Assembly (NCBI GenBank): GCA_002336105.1
Contig: DDEQ01000008.1
Span: 1 to 57,224 of the forward strand
DNA: 57,224 nt
Direction: 5' to 3'
From: Chthonomonas sp. UBA1950
GTDB taxonomy: Bacteria > Armatimonadota > Fimbriimonadia > Fimbriimonadales > Fimbriimonadaceae
Shown piece after piece: positions 32,664 to 41,077 of the stretch (the first letter of the stretch is position 1; the number at the start of each line of letters is the position of its first letter). The position numbers and the translations under genes are program-made. Under the pieces are notes generated by a model that did no database searches, was not told the origin of the DNA, and saw nothing but the letters and a program-made list of their open reading frames with translations.

Positions 32664-33191
32664 TCACTCGGCGCCTTCGTTGACCTTGTCGGCCACTGCG
32701 CCAATTGTGCGGATGGGATCGGCATACAATGCCTCTACCACGCCAACGAGGTTGGAAAGCGGTGCAGCAATGGCTCCGATGACCTGCGAGAGGAGAACCT
32801 CGCGCGGTGGGAGCTCACTGAGAGCCTCGACTTCCTTGGTTGTGAGTGACTTGCCTCCAAAGTAACCGCCTTTAACGACGAGTTTCTTGCTGGTTCGCGC
32901 AAAGTCGAGCAACGCTTTAGCTACGTCGGCTTCATTAGAGAACACGAACGCAAATGCGGTCGTGCCGTTATGAAGGTCGGCGCTCATACTGGCAGCGTCA
33001 TCACCAGCGGCGATGCGGAAAAGGGTGTTCTTCAGAACGTGAATCTCGCCGCCCTTCTTTCGAAGATCGTTGCGAAGTCCCTGGAACTCCTTGACCGTAA
33101 GACCGCGATAGTCGGTAAAGACCACGCCGGTAGCCTGGGAGTACCACTCTTTGGCTTGCTCGATCACTTGTGCTTTTTCTGCGGTAGGCAT
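32664..33191 (-). CDS. rplJ: 50S ribosomal protein L10
   Basis: A 175-residue protein that anchors L7/L12 dimers to the 50S base. Motifs: ATGVVFTDYRGLTVKEFQGL, NTLFRIAAGD, TAFAFVFSNEADVAKAL and the C-terminal helix IRTIGAVADKVNEGAE that binds L12. The ATG at 33191 fits the usual N-terminus, with GGTG 6 nt upstream; a GTG at 33203 is an alternative. An L10-type leader and an intrinsic terminator lie upstream. rplK and rplA are absent. Confidence 0.96.
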   Translation of the reverse strand: MPTAEKAQVIEQAKEWYSQATGVVFTDYRGLTVKEFQGLRNDLRKKGGEIHVLKNTLFRIAAGDDAASMSADLHNGTTAFAFVFSNEADVAKALLDFARTSKKLVVKGGYFGGKSLTTKEVEALSELPPREVLLSQVIGAIAAPLSNLVGVVEALYADPIRTIGAVADKVNEGAE

Positions 33192-33212
33192 AGGTTGCAC
33201 CAAGCTCTGAAA

Positions 33213-33250
33213 TCAAAAAGGGCTTCCATCCTTTACCAAGACGGAAGCCC
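33213..33250 (-). terminator. attenuator-type terminator in the rplJL leader
   Basis: Minus strand: GGGCTTCC, a 15-nt loop, GGAAGCCC, then TTTTTGA. It sits between the L10 leader and the rplJ start, so it can stop transcription before the genes unless read through. Confidence 0.85.
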
Positions 33251-33350
33251 CGAGCCGCGCAGATGCGCAAAATCGTTTATCTTCCCCCTCGGCTGGCGAA
33301 CTCAAATTAGTTCCTTAAGGCTGTTTGCCACCTGCTGTCTTCAGAGTGTG
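33251..33350 (-). promoter_or_regulatory. ribosomal protein L10 leader
   Basis: On the minus strand the sequence contains GAAGACAGCAGGTGGC, CAGCCTTAAGGAACTAAT and CGCCAGCCGAGGGG, the conserved blocks of the L10 leader (kink-turn and CCGAGG element) found ahead of rplJL in many phyla. L10, with bound L12, binds it and represses the operon. Here it is followed directly by an intrinsic terminator, which suggests control by transcription termination. Confidence 0.88.
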
Positions 33351-33376
33351 TTTGTGATTATGGCATAAGCAAACGA

Positions 33377-33793
33377 CTAATAACCAACTTTTTTGAGATC
33401 AGCGAGGATCTCTTTTGCTGTGCTCATCCCCCTTGTTGTGGGCTGGGACAGGGAAACGAACCTCTCAAGGTATACCTTAGCTTTTTTCTTGTCCAGACGC
33501 TTGGCACATATTCCAGAGAACAAGAGAGCGGGCAAGCAATTAGGATGATCCTTCAAAACGATCTCTGCTTGGTGTAATGCTTCAGATTATTCACCTTTGA
33601 CGCTCTGATCGGGAATATGGTGAGGGTTAGATATCACTATTACTTCATAGTCAAGCAACCGGGCGTAGTAGAGTCGCGCCTGCCAAAAATCCGGAGCCTT
33701 GGCCAAAACGGTTACAGCATATTTACGAGCGTAGTTATAGTTTCTGGTTCGAAGCCAACTCAGATACATGAGTGATGCAATTTTCGATTCAAG
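33377..33793 (-). pseudogene. TPR-repeat protein remnant with in-frame TAA
   Basis: One frame carries TPR-like helices on both sides of a TAA at 33587-33589: upstream MYLSWLRTRNYNYARKYAVT and APDFWQARLYYARLLDYE; downstream SEALHQAEIVLKDHPNCLPA, LLFSGICAKRLDKKKAKVYL and TAKEILADLKKVGY to a TAG at 33377. The downstream piece is not a separate gene because it lacks a start. The 5' end is joined in frame to an ISL3 transposase relic near 33794, so the original N-terminus is lost. It is a truncated, broken gene. Confidence 0.6.
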
Positions 33794-34549
33794 GCGAGTC
33801 CCTTTCAGAAGCGGACTTTTAGCCACTTCGTTACGCCTTGTGGCATCCAGCGCTTGGTTCACCAGTCATGACATGGTAGCGATCCAGCGTAACCTTTGCA
33901 TGAGGAAACGCATGTTCAATTCCCGAGAGAAAGGCAGGGCTCAGGTCTGATACAAAGTCGGTGATTTGACTGACTTTCACTCCCCGCGACTTCAAAAAGT
34001 CCGTAAACAGAGCCAGCGAAACTCCAGCTCTGCCTTAACACGTATACACCACTCGGCGCTCATCAAGGTCCACAAAGACCGTGATGTAGTCATGACCACG
34101 ACGAGCCGCAGTCTCATCCACTCCCACGCGCTTCAGGTCCGAAAGATCGATCTTAAAGTGAGCTAGGCCCACCGCTTTAAGAAGAAGACGCCAAAGCTTG
34201 GTGTCGGTCCCATTCACTTCCTTGGCTACCGACTTCACCGGCATCAGACCCATCAGGCGCAAGAGGTAGGCCTCAAACGCAAGCGTAAACGTGCTTCCGG
34301 GACCCGCCCAAGGGACATCTACCATCTTCGCCGTCCCATCCGGGTGTTTCACCCGAGGAACACGGGCGTGAACATAACACGGAAAGTGAAAGAAGTTCAG
34401 GTCGTATCGTGAACTGGCAAACCACCAAACTTTGTCCCACACTCAAAGTCCACCGAGACGTGAACCTAGTTCCCGTTCATCTCAAGAGAAGTGATCTTCC
34501 AGGGAGAGACGATACCAAGGCCAATGCTGAACAATTCCGCTTCACGCAC
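33794..34549 (-). pseudogene. ISL3-family transposase relic
   Basis: Joining three frames gives an ISL3-type transposase: VREAELFSIGLGI and PWKITSLEM at the start (GTG 34549), FECGTKFGGLPVHDTT, then NFFHFPCYVHARVPRVK, VPWAGPGSTFTLAFEA, the catalytic-region VGVDETAARRGHDYITVFVD, and FVSDLSPAFLSGIEHAFPHA followed by DRYHVM and VNQALDATRRNEVAKSPLLK. It is broken by TAG at 34466-34468, a frameshift near 34400, TAA at 34035-34037 and a 2-nt deletion near 33866. The C-terminal third is missing. A possible IS end (GGCTCC on the minus strand) lies near 34616. Confidence 0.8.
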
Positions 34550-34712
34550 CCACCCAAATTACTCCCCATCAACAACAGCAAATCTACGGGCTACCCACTC
34601 AATTTAGCGAGGAGCCAGAAAAGGCAACTATTAATTGCAATTCAAAACACCGCTCTCGACTTGAAAGAACAGTTTGATGATGAACGGGATGATCGTCAAG
34701 AGATCGTAAAAA

Positions 34713-35264
34713 TTACGCAACCATGTCGATTTGACCTTTCAGTTCTTCTCGAAGCAACTGTCGACCTCGATGGAGCCTTGACCGAATCGTCGTGATCGGA
34801 AGTCCGGTGACGTCTGCCACTTCGGGATAGGTCTTGCCGTCAAGGTCTACCATGCTAATCAGGTCACTGAAGATAGCGGGTAACCGCTTGATCGCGGATC
34901 TGACAGCGATGGCTCGGGACGTCTCGTCGAGTTCTTCGAACGGAGTTGCTCTCGTATCTTGAACCTCGATTTCTCCCTCATCGATCTTGTCACCAAGGAC
35001 ATACCAATTGTAGCGGTGCTCAGCTAGACGGCGCTTTTCGATGAATTTGCGCTGGACAATTCGAAGTAACCAAGATTGGAATGATCTTGACTGGTCGAAT
35101 GTGTCGAAAGCTCTCCAAGCGTTTGATAAAGCCTCTTGAACCACATCCTCGGCCTCTTCGCGGTTTCGAGTAAGGGTCATCGCAAGCGACATCGCCTTGT
35201 GACGTGTCTCCGATACCAATCTTGTGAATAGCTGTTCGTTGTTGGCGGTTAGTGTTGCGTTCAT
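34713..35264 (-). CDS. RNA polymerase sigma factor, ECF type
   Basis: A 183-residue sigma-70-family protein with region 2 (LAMTLTRNREEAEDVVQEAL, NAWRAFDTFD, FQSWLLRIVQRKFIEKRRLA) and region 4 (VDLDGKTYPEVADVTGLPI then TTIRSRLHRGRQLLREEL). Region 3 is absent, as in ECF factors. It directs RNA polymerase to a small set of promoters. No anti-sigma gene adjoins it; the debranching enzyme gene lies upstream on the same strand about 100 bp away. Targets are unknown. Confidence 0.92.
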   Translation of the reverse strand: MNATLTANNEQLFTRLVSETRHKAMSLAMTLTRNREEAEDVVQEALSNAWRAFDTFDQSRSFQSWLLRIVQRKFIEKRRLAEHRYNWYVLGDKIDEGEIEVQDTRATPFEELDETSRAIAVRSAIKRLPAIFSDLISMVDLDGKTYPEVADVTGLPITTIRSRLHRGRQLLREELKGQIDMVA

Positions 35265-35366
35265 CTTGCTCCTTCCATATCGTTTGTGATCTCGATAGTT
35301 GTGTATGCAATTATCGCATAAGCAACAGTTGAAAGTGCAAGAGTTTTTTTACTTAGGTCAAAAGTC

Positions 35367-37262
35367 TTAGTCCCCGCCGATATCCTCTTCCCAGGAACGA
35401 AGGATTTCGGCAACGCTCCAAGCCTGCCAAGGGCACCCGCCCGGTGATTGCGGCTCGTCGCCGTCGTAAACCTCAGAGATGCCGCCGAGTCCGCACTCTT
35501 CAAACATTCGCTTTGTTGCGCGTAAAATTCTGCGTCCTTCTTTCTTATCGCCGGTGTACCGAACGAGGGCAGTCACATAGGAACCAAGCAGCCAAGGCCA
35601 AACGGTGCCTTGGTGGTACGCCGCGTCCCTTCGGGGCATGTCACCCTCAAAGCGACCACAATAACCGGGCTCTTCCGGTCCGAGAGTTCGCAAGCCGACG
35701 GGGGTAAGCAGGTGTTGTGTGACTACTTCAAGCGCCTTCGTTGCATGTTCGGGCTTGCAAGGCGAGAACGGCAACGCCATCGCTAGAACTTGGTTGGGCC
35801 GAAGCGAAGCATCAGCTGGCTCGACGGTGTCCAGATAGTGCTTCCTCACCGGATGCCAGAACTTCGCCTCGAAGCTTTTTGCCGCAAACTCGGCACGCTC
35901 TTTGGTGGCAGCCGCTTTCTTGTCACCAAGCTTTTCTTGGAGCCAGGCCATGACGTTCAGCAGGTTCACCCATAGTCCGTTTATTTCGACGGGCTTGCCG
36001 TGACGCGGCGTGACGACCCAATCGCCAACTTTGGCATCCATCCACGTGAGTTGAACTCCGTCCTGACCTTGCGTCAGCAGCCCGTCTGCTGGGTCGACCT
36101 TAATTCCAAAATAGGTGCCGGCCACATGCTGTTTATCGATCTCGACAATCGTTGACAGTATCTTCTTGGCGAATTTGGCATCCCACTCGGAGGCAAGCAC
36201 TTTGTAAGCTGCATTCGCAAACCAAAGGGTCGCATCGACCGTGTTATAGTCCGGTGTCTCACCTTGTTCTACAAAGCGGTTTGGAATCAGCCCACCGTTG
36301 AGAGCTGAGGCGTAATCCAAAAGAATCGCTTTCGCTTCTGCAATGCGACCTGTGTGGATGCATAGACCGGGAATCGCGATCATCGTATCTCGACCCCAAT
36401 CGGTAAACCACGGGAATCCCGCGATGACTGAGTGACGATTCTTGGTGTCAATGAAAAACTTCTCAGCGGATTTTTGCAGAGCCGTGGTTAATCTAAAGTT
36501 TCCAGATTGATCTTCATCGGTCGAGATCGGTTCAACGGCTTTGCCAGAAGAAGCAGTGAGATGCACCTCTTCATTCGGTTGCAAGTCATATCGAATTTCG
36601 CAGGGGCAAAATAGGTCGTCTCGAGGCTCAAGTCCTCGCTCGATTTCACGTTGGTGTTCGGCTCTGTAATACCAACCCTGAACTGGCGTTCGATATCCAC
36701 CCGGGTGGCTTAGAACAAGCGAAACATCGTGATCTTCAACGACCGTAGTGTCTTTTTGGAAGTTGAGCGAGTGCGGATAATCGCTTCTCTCGGTTGAGTT
36801 GCCATGGTGGTCTCGATGAGTCACTAACGGGCGCAAGGAAATCGTGACAGCATTGGGCGACAAATTCTTGTAGGTCACCGTGATCGCATTCTCATTAGGG
36901 TGGATCGCCAATCGTTTCTCAATATCATTGCCACCAGCCCGATAACGCCAAGTTGCTACCTTGCCAACGCTGAACGATCGAATGTAATGATAGCCTTCTG
37001 GATGAATGGCACCGGGATACTGGTTCGCCGAGATACCTACAGGATTACCGCCTGAGTGAACGAAGGCATCGATTCCAGCCAGCAACAACATGCGTCCGGT
37101 CGGCGGAGTCGTTGCCGCTATCAGGTGACCGTGATATCGACGAGTGTTGATCCCGGAGACGGTGCCCATGGCATAGCCGCCTATTCCGTTAACAAGCAAC
37201 CATTCTCTTTTGGCGCTTACTTCTAAGTTGCGGCATTGCTGCTCGTCGAGAGTATAAAGCAT
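35367..37262 (-). CDS. glycogen debranching enzyme (amylo-alpha-1,6-glucosidase)
   Basis: A 631-residue enzyme of the bacterial/archaeal GDE type. The N-terminal beta domain (EWLLVNGIGGYAMGTVSGIN, NTRRYHGHLIAA) is followed by the (alpha/alpha)6 barrel with GFPWFTDWGRDTMIAIPGLC, GGLIPNRF, NTVDATLWFANAAYKVL and YHQGTVWPWLLGSYVTAL; the acidic residues in these are the probable catalytic ones. It removes alpha-1,6 branches of glycogen or related glucans in the cytosol. Other glycogen genes are absent nearby. Length is normal. Confidence 0.93.
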   Translation of the reverse strand: MLYTLDEQQCRNLEVSAKREWLLVNGIGGYAMGTVSGINTRRYHGHLIAATTPPTGRMLLLAGIDAFVHSGGNPVGISANQYPGAIHPEGYHYIRSFSVGKVATWRYRAGGNDIEKRLAIHPNENAITVTYKNLSPNAVTISLRPLVTHRDHHGNSTERSDYPHSLNFQKDTTVVEDHDVSLVLSHPGGYRTPVQGWYYRAEHQREIERGLEPRDDLFCPCEIRYDLQPNEEVHLTASSGKAVEPISTDEDQSGNFRLTTALQKSAEKFFIDTKNRHSVIAGFPWFTDWGRDTMIAIPGLCIHTGRIAEAKAILLDYASALNGGLIPNRFVEQGETPDYNTVDATLWFANAAYKVLASEWDAKFAKKILSTIVEIDKQHVAGTYFGIKVDPADGLLTQGQDGVQLTWMDAKVGDWVVTPRHGKPVEINGLWVNLLNVMAWLQEKLGDKKAAATKERAEFAAKSFEAKFWHPVRKHYLDTVEPADASLRPNQVLAMALPFSPCKPEHATKALEVVTQHLLTPVGLRTLGPEEPGYCGRFEGDMPRRDAAYHQGTVWPWLLGSYVTALVRYTGDKKEGRRILRATKRMFEECGLGGISEVYDGDEPQSPGGCPWQAWSVAEILRSWEEDIGGD

Positions 37263-37338
37263 TCGGTTGATCGATCCCGGCTTCTTTGCCAGTCCCTCAC
37301 TCCTTCACTAACATTATTGCTTGTTCGCGAACGAATAC

Positions 37339-37665
37339 TTACTCGTTCGAATCGAGATCGTGGACTTTTGTCTTTACAGGCGCAGGAGTCGAGTCTCCAA
37401 CTAAATAGTCGGCACCATCGCCGGCAATCTTCTCCCAAACTCCGGTTCCGCTCTTCTTCCACGTAGAAAAGCCTCTATTTCCCGCTTTATCGTGATTAAC
37501 TTCCTTTGAAATGCTGAAGCTGGCTTGGCTGATAATGCGCGTGACTTCAAGGCCGCAGTCTGGGCAAAACTCCAGCGCAGATTCGTGTATTCCCTGAATC
37601 ACACAAACTTTACCGTCGCACATCAGGCAATCTCGGTCTTTCGGAACATATTCGTAAATCGGCAT
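37339..37665 (-). CDS. FmdB-type zinc-ribbon protein
   Basis: A 108-residue protein beginning MPIYEYVPKDRDCLMCDGK, with a second Cys pair in LEFCPDCGLEVTRI, the arrangement of the FmdB/CxxC_CxxC zinc-ribbon family of putative regulators. The C-terminal half (FSTWKKSGTGVWEKIAGDGA) differs from typical members. The role is not known. It starts 77 bp upstream of the debranching-enzyme gene on the same strand and may share its transcript. Confidence 0.75.
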   Translation of the reverse strand: MPIYEYVPKDRDCLMCDGKVCVIQGIHESALEFCPDCGLEVTRIISQASFSISKEVNHDKAGNRGFSTWKKSGTGVWEKIAGDGADYLVGDSTPAPVKTKVHDLDSNE

Positions 37666-37734
37666 ATTGGTATTTGGATTGGATTCCTGGCAGTTTTTCT
37701 TGGTTCAAGCTGGACTCTGAAATCAACTCTACTG

Positions 37735-37740
37735 TACTAT
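37735..37740 (+). promoter_or_regulatory. -10 element (TACTAT) directly before the gene at 37747
   Basis: TACTAT is followed by 6 nt (TGGCGC) and the ATG at 37747, with a -35-like TGGACT 18 nt upstream. No ribosome-binding site fits, so the transcript is probably leaderless. Confidence 0.5.
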
Positions 37741-37746
37741 TGGCGC

Positions 37747-38118
37747 ATGCGGTACGTATTAATCGTTCTTACGCTTCTGAGCCTGTTGGCCGTTGCACCT
37801 GCGCAGTATGGTCACGGCGCGACAAAACCAGCGGCAGATCAACTTCCAGCTCTGAAAAAAGCTTACACAAACGCTAAGGCAGCTTATACAAAAGCGCCTA
37901 AGGATGCGGCTAAGAAGAAGTCTTATGTTGCTGCTACAGTCAAACTCGGTACAGCTTCAATGATGAGCGATAGCCTTGACAGAAAAGTAAAGTACAAGCT
38001 TGCTCTGCAATATTATCGAGAGGCTCTCAAACTTGACCCTAAGAATCCTGAGGCAAAACAGAACTCAGAGATGATTATCGCGATTTATAAGCAAATGGGG
38101 CGACCGATTCCCAACTAA
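37747..38118 (+). CDS. small secreted protein with a TPR-like C-terminus
   Basis: A 123-residue protein with a signal peptide (MRYVLIVLTLLSLLAVAPAQ) and an Ala/Lys-rich helical body (LPALKKAYTNAKAAYTKAPK). The C-terminal KYKLALQYYREALKLDPKNP resembles one TPR unit. It could bind another envelope protein. A longer frame from 37525 is rejected because the signal peptide and promoter fit the ATG at 37747. It ends 13 bp before the next membrane protein gene. Confidence 0.7.
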   Translation: MRYVLIVLTLLSLLAVAPAQYGHGATKPAADQLPALKKAYTNAKAAYTKAPKDAAKKKSYVAATVKLGTASMMSDSLDRKVKYKLALQYYREALKLDPKNPEAKQNSEMIIAIYKQMGRPIPN

Positions 38119-38131
38119 TAATCGTCATAAG

Positions 38132-40066
38132 ATGGGGCACAATGCCCAGATACGAGGATATGGATTGAGACGACTAACGCCCGCAGAGCAGAGAGCTGAT
38201 GAACACAAGTTCGTTGGTTATCTTGCAATAGCCACCGCATTAGTCGCTCTCATTCCAACCGTAGTTGCCTTGGTTTCCGGCGTAATCGGGTCTCGATACA
38301 TCGGAATGTCTTATAACACAGACGACCATATGGTTTATGCCGCTTGGATGCGGCAAGCTATGGATGGGCATTTGCTGTTTGACAACCGGTTTACCACCGA
38401 TGCGCAGCCCGGGCTGACTGTTCACGTGCTCTTCTTAGTGATGGGTTGGGTCGCAAAATTACTTTCGATCCCGATCACGATGACACTGTTTCGTGTTGGT
38501 GCTTCTGTTGGATTTGTCTATCTTTTAGCTTCTATTCTTAGACGAACTTCAGCGAATACCTACCAGTTCAAATTAGGCTTGTCCCTTACTGTCCTCAGCG
38601 GCGGTCTCGGATTCTTGCTCTGGCATGATTTCGGACAATCCATCGTTCTGCCAGCTCCCGATGCACTGAAAAGCTTCATGCTAGACCGGTTGCCAGTAGA
38701 TGTTTGGCAACCAGAAGGGTTCGTTTTCCCATCGTTTTTAACGAACGCATTGTTCATGGTGAGCCTTTGCCTCATCCTTGGCATCTTCCGGTGTGTACTA
38801 AGGGTTAAAGATGATCCAAAGCAGATGTGGATTGGTGCAGGTTTAAGCGCTTTACTGATGAATATCCACAGCTATGACATGCTTCTTGTCTCGCTGGTCT
38901 TGATCGCATTCGTCGCCGCGCTCGCGCAAAAGAAGCAACTAACCAAGCAATGGATTCTAAGAGCTGTAGCGATCGGTTGTGGAGCGATTATCCCGGCCAT
39001 TTGGTTCCTTTATGTTTTGAAATCCGATGCGGTATTTCAGGCTCGTGCCGCCACCGAGACGTTCACCCCGAATTTCAGACAGATCCTGCTCGCTTATCTG
39101 CCTCTGATTTGTCTGGCTTTAGGCGGCTTGGTTGTCAAAGCTCATAACAACAAAACCGAATCAGCAAAGTTAATGTACATCGGCATAGGCATATACGCTG
39201 CGCTGATATTGGTGCTGACGGTTGCAGCGGGCAGTCATACGACAGGCTACTTTTTTGAAGCGCCTGTGTGGGTGATTCTGTTTGCCGTCACGATCGTCTG
39301 TTCCTACTTGGTTGCTGATGAAAATCCTACTGTCTCGCTGATTACGGCATGGGCTTTAGTCTCGCTCATCGCGCCTTACTTCCCAGGATTGTTCCAGCGA
39401 AAGCTGATGATGGGGGCGAGTATTCCTTGGTCAATCTTAGCGGGTTACGGTTTGAACTGGCTTTTGAGAAAGCAGGAGCGAACGGGCCGAAATCTGGCGA
39501 CGACGTTGGTCTTATTGGTACTCGGGGGCACGTCGTTGCGTTGGTTACTGCGAGAGGTCGTTGTTTACACACCAAGCAATGTATCGAACACGACAAGGCA
39601 TCCAGTTTTCTTATCGACCGAAATGCAGCGCATATTGAAATCGCTCGATGCTGAACCGGGCAAAAGAGTGCTACTCGCGCTGCCTGGTGCTGCAAATCCG
39701 AAGTTAGACGAACAAAACAACCCTGTTCCAGATCGGTTCGATACGCCGATTTTGCCTGACCTTGCCCCGATCATCACGGGATACACAGGAACATATTCCT
39801 ATGCCGGGCATTGGAGCGAAACGCCCGAGTATGGAAAGAAATGCGGCGACATGTACCGGTTCTTCCTTTTGAGGCCGTTTGGGTCGATCAAGAAGGTGAT
39901 GTCTGACGAAGAGCGCGCGGAGTTCATCGCCAAGACTGGCGCAACTCACGCCCTTGTGCCGAACGCGGATACGGTCAATCTACCGCTAGTCGATCCAACC
40001 AAACTCGGTACGGTTTTGCTAAATGGTGGACATTTCTCACTTGTCCGGCTGAACGCATCAAAATAA
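38132..40066 (+). CDS. large multispanning membrane protein, GT-C glycosyltransferase-like
   Basis: A 644-residue protein with about 11-12 hydrophobic segments. After the first comes an acidic loop, SYNTDDHMVYAAWMRQAMDG, placed like the catalytic Asp motif of GT-C enzymes. The C-terminal soluble part begins near residue 480 (LLREVVVYTPSNVSNTTRHP) and holds GYTGTYSYAGHWSETPEYG. It probably transfers a sugar or other group from a lipid-phosphate donor to an exported acceptor. It does not share the GDWPL/FYRP motifs of the two paralogues at 9173 and 16929. dus follows after 6 bp. Confidence 0.6.
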   Translation: MGHNAQIRGYGLRRLTPAEQRADEHKFVGYLAIATALVALIPTVVALVSGVIGSRYIGMSYNTDDHMVYAAWMRQAMDGHLLFDNRFTTDAQPGLTVHVLFLVMGWVAKLLSIPITMTLFRVGASVGFVYLLASILRRTSANTYQFKLGLSLTVLSGGLGFLLWHDFGQSIVLPAPDALKSFMLDRLPVDVWQPEGFVFPSFLTNALFMVSLCLILGIFRCVLRVKDDPKQMWIGAGLSALLMNIHSYDMLLVSLVLIAFVAALAQKKQLTKQWILRAVAIGCGAIIPAIWFLYVLKSDAVFQARAATETFTPNFRQILLAYLPLICLALGGLVVKAHNNKTESAKLMYIGIGIYAALILVLTVAAGSHTTGYFFEAPVWVILFAVTIVCSYLVADENPTVSLITAWALVSLIAPYFPGLFQRKLMMGASIPWSILAGYGLNWLLRKQERTGRNLATTLVLLVLGGTSLRWLLREVVVYTPSNVSNTTRHPVFLSTEMQRILKSLDAEPGKRVLLALPGAANPKLDEQNNPVPDRFDTPILPDLAPIITGYTGTYSYAGHWSETPEYGKKCGDMYRFFLLRPFGSIKKVMSDEERAEFIAKTGATHALVPNADTVNLPLVDPTKLGTVLLNGGHFSLVRLNASK

Positions 40067-40072
40067 GAAGCG

Positions 40073-41077
40073 TTGTTCAAAATCGGTCCACTTCAGTTTG
40101 TTAATCCGCTCGTCCTTGCTCCAATGGAGGACGTCACCAATCAGCCATTCAGGCGAATCGCAAAACGAATCGCCGATCCAGGCTTGATGTTTACTGAGTT
40201 CGTGAGTGCGATGGCGGTTCACTACGCTGCGGAAAAGACCGCGAAGAAGATGCGAATTCACCCAGAAGAACGGCCACTTGGAATCCAGATTTTTGGGGGT
40301 GACCCGGAAATCATGGCGGAGACTGCACGTCATGCCGAGGAGATGGGAGCCGATATTCTGGACATCAACATGGGTTGTTGGGTGCCAAAGGTGTGTCGAA
40401 CGGGCTCTGGAGCCGCTCTGCTCAAGGACCCTGATATCGCGACGAACATCGTTGCTTCGGTGGTGAAAGCAGCCAATATTCCAGTCACGGTCAAAGTTCG
40501 GGCAGGATGGGATTACTCGCTTTTTGCTGCTCCTGACCTCGCCAAACGGTTTGAAGATTGTGGAATTCAAGCTATTACGCTACATGCTCGATACGCAAAA
40601 CAAGGCTTTGATGGCATGGCTGACTGGGAACTCATCGGACGCCTGAAGCAGTCAGTTTCGATTCCAGTGATCGGGAATGGAGATATCAAGGAACCTGACG
40701 ACGCACGAACAATGATGAGAGAGACAGGATGTGATGCGGTGATGGTGGGTCGCGCAGCGATCAGCAATCCTTGGAAGTTGCGCGACATTCGCATGGCGCT
40801 CACTGGTGCGGGAGTCGGGTCACCCCCTACTTTGAAAGAGAGGGTTGACACGGCTCTTGAACATATACGCCTGATGATCGAACTTGAAGAGCGAGAGGAC
40901 CTTGGAACGGGCGGGCCAACGCCAGAGCTAAGGGCTTGTCGAGCTTTGCGTGGGCAAATACCCCTCTATATCAAGGGAGTTCAAGGCGCTCCGGGAATCC
41001 GAGCCAAGCTTTCTGTCTGCTCATCGTACGACGAGTATGCAGAAGTCCTTGGGACGGTTTTGGCCGAGAACTACTAA
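40073..41077 (+). CDS. dus: tRNA-dihydrouridine synthase
   Basis: A 334-residue flavoenzyme that reduces uridines in tRNA D-loops. Motifs: LVLAPMEDVTNQPFRRI (FMN site), PLGIQIFGGDPEIMAE, DINMGCWVPKVCRTGSGAAL (catalytic Cys near residue 101), VTVKVRAGWD, ITLHARYAKQGFDGMADWEL, PVIGNGDI and DAVMVGRAAISNPW. Most homologues have GCP where this has GCW. The start is TTG, with AAGAAG just upstream. It follows the membrane protein by 6 bp; its stop overlaps the proline dehydrogenase stop on the other strand. Confidence 0.93.
   Translation: MFKIGPLQFVNPLVLAPMEDVTNQPFRRIAKRIADPGLMFTEFVSAMAVHYAAEKTAKKMRIHPEERPLGIQIFGGDPEIMAETARHAEEMGADILDINMGCWVPKVCRTGSGAALLKDPDIATNIVASVVKAANIPVTVKVRAGWDYSLFAAPDLAKRFEDCGIQAITLHARYAKQGFDGMADWELIGRLKQSVSIPVIGNGDIKEPDDARTMMRETGCDAVMVGRAAISNPWKLRDIRMALTGAGVGSPPTLKERVDTALEHIRLMIELEEREDLGTGGPTPELRACRALRGQIPLYIKGVQGAPGIRAKLSVCSSYDEYAEVLGTVLAENY

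Noticed and set aside
34609..34620. Defined left end of the ISL3 element
   Set aside because: A GGCTCC-like end is visible on the minus strand, but the partner end and target duplication are lost, so the border cannot be fixed.
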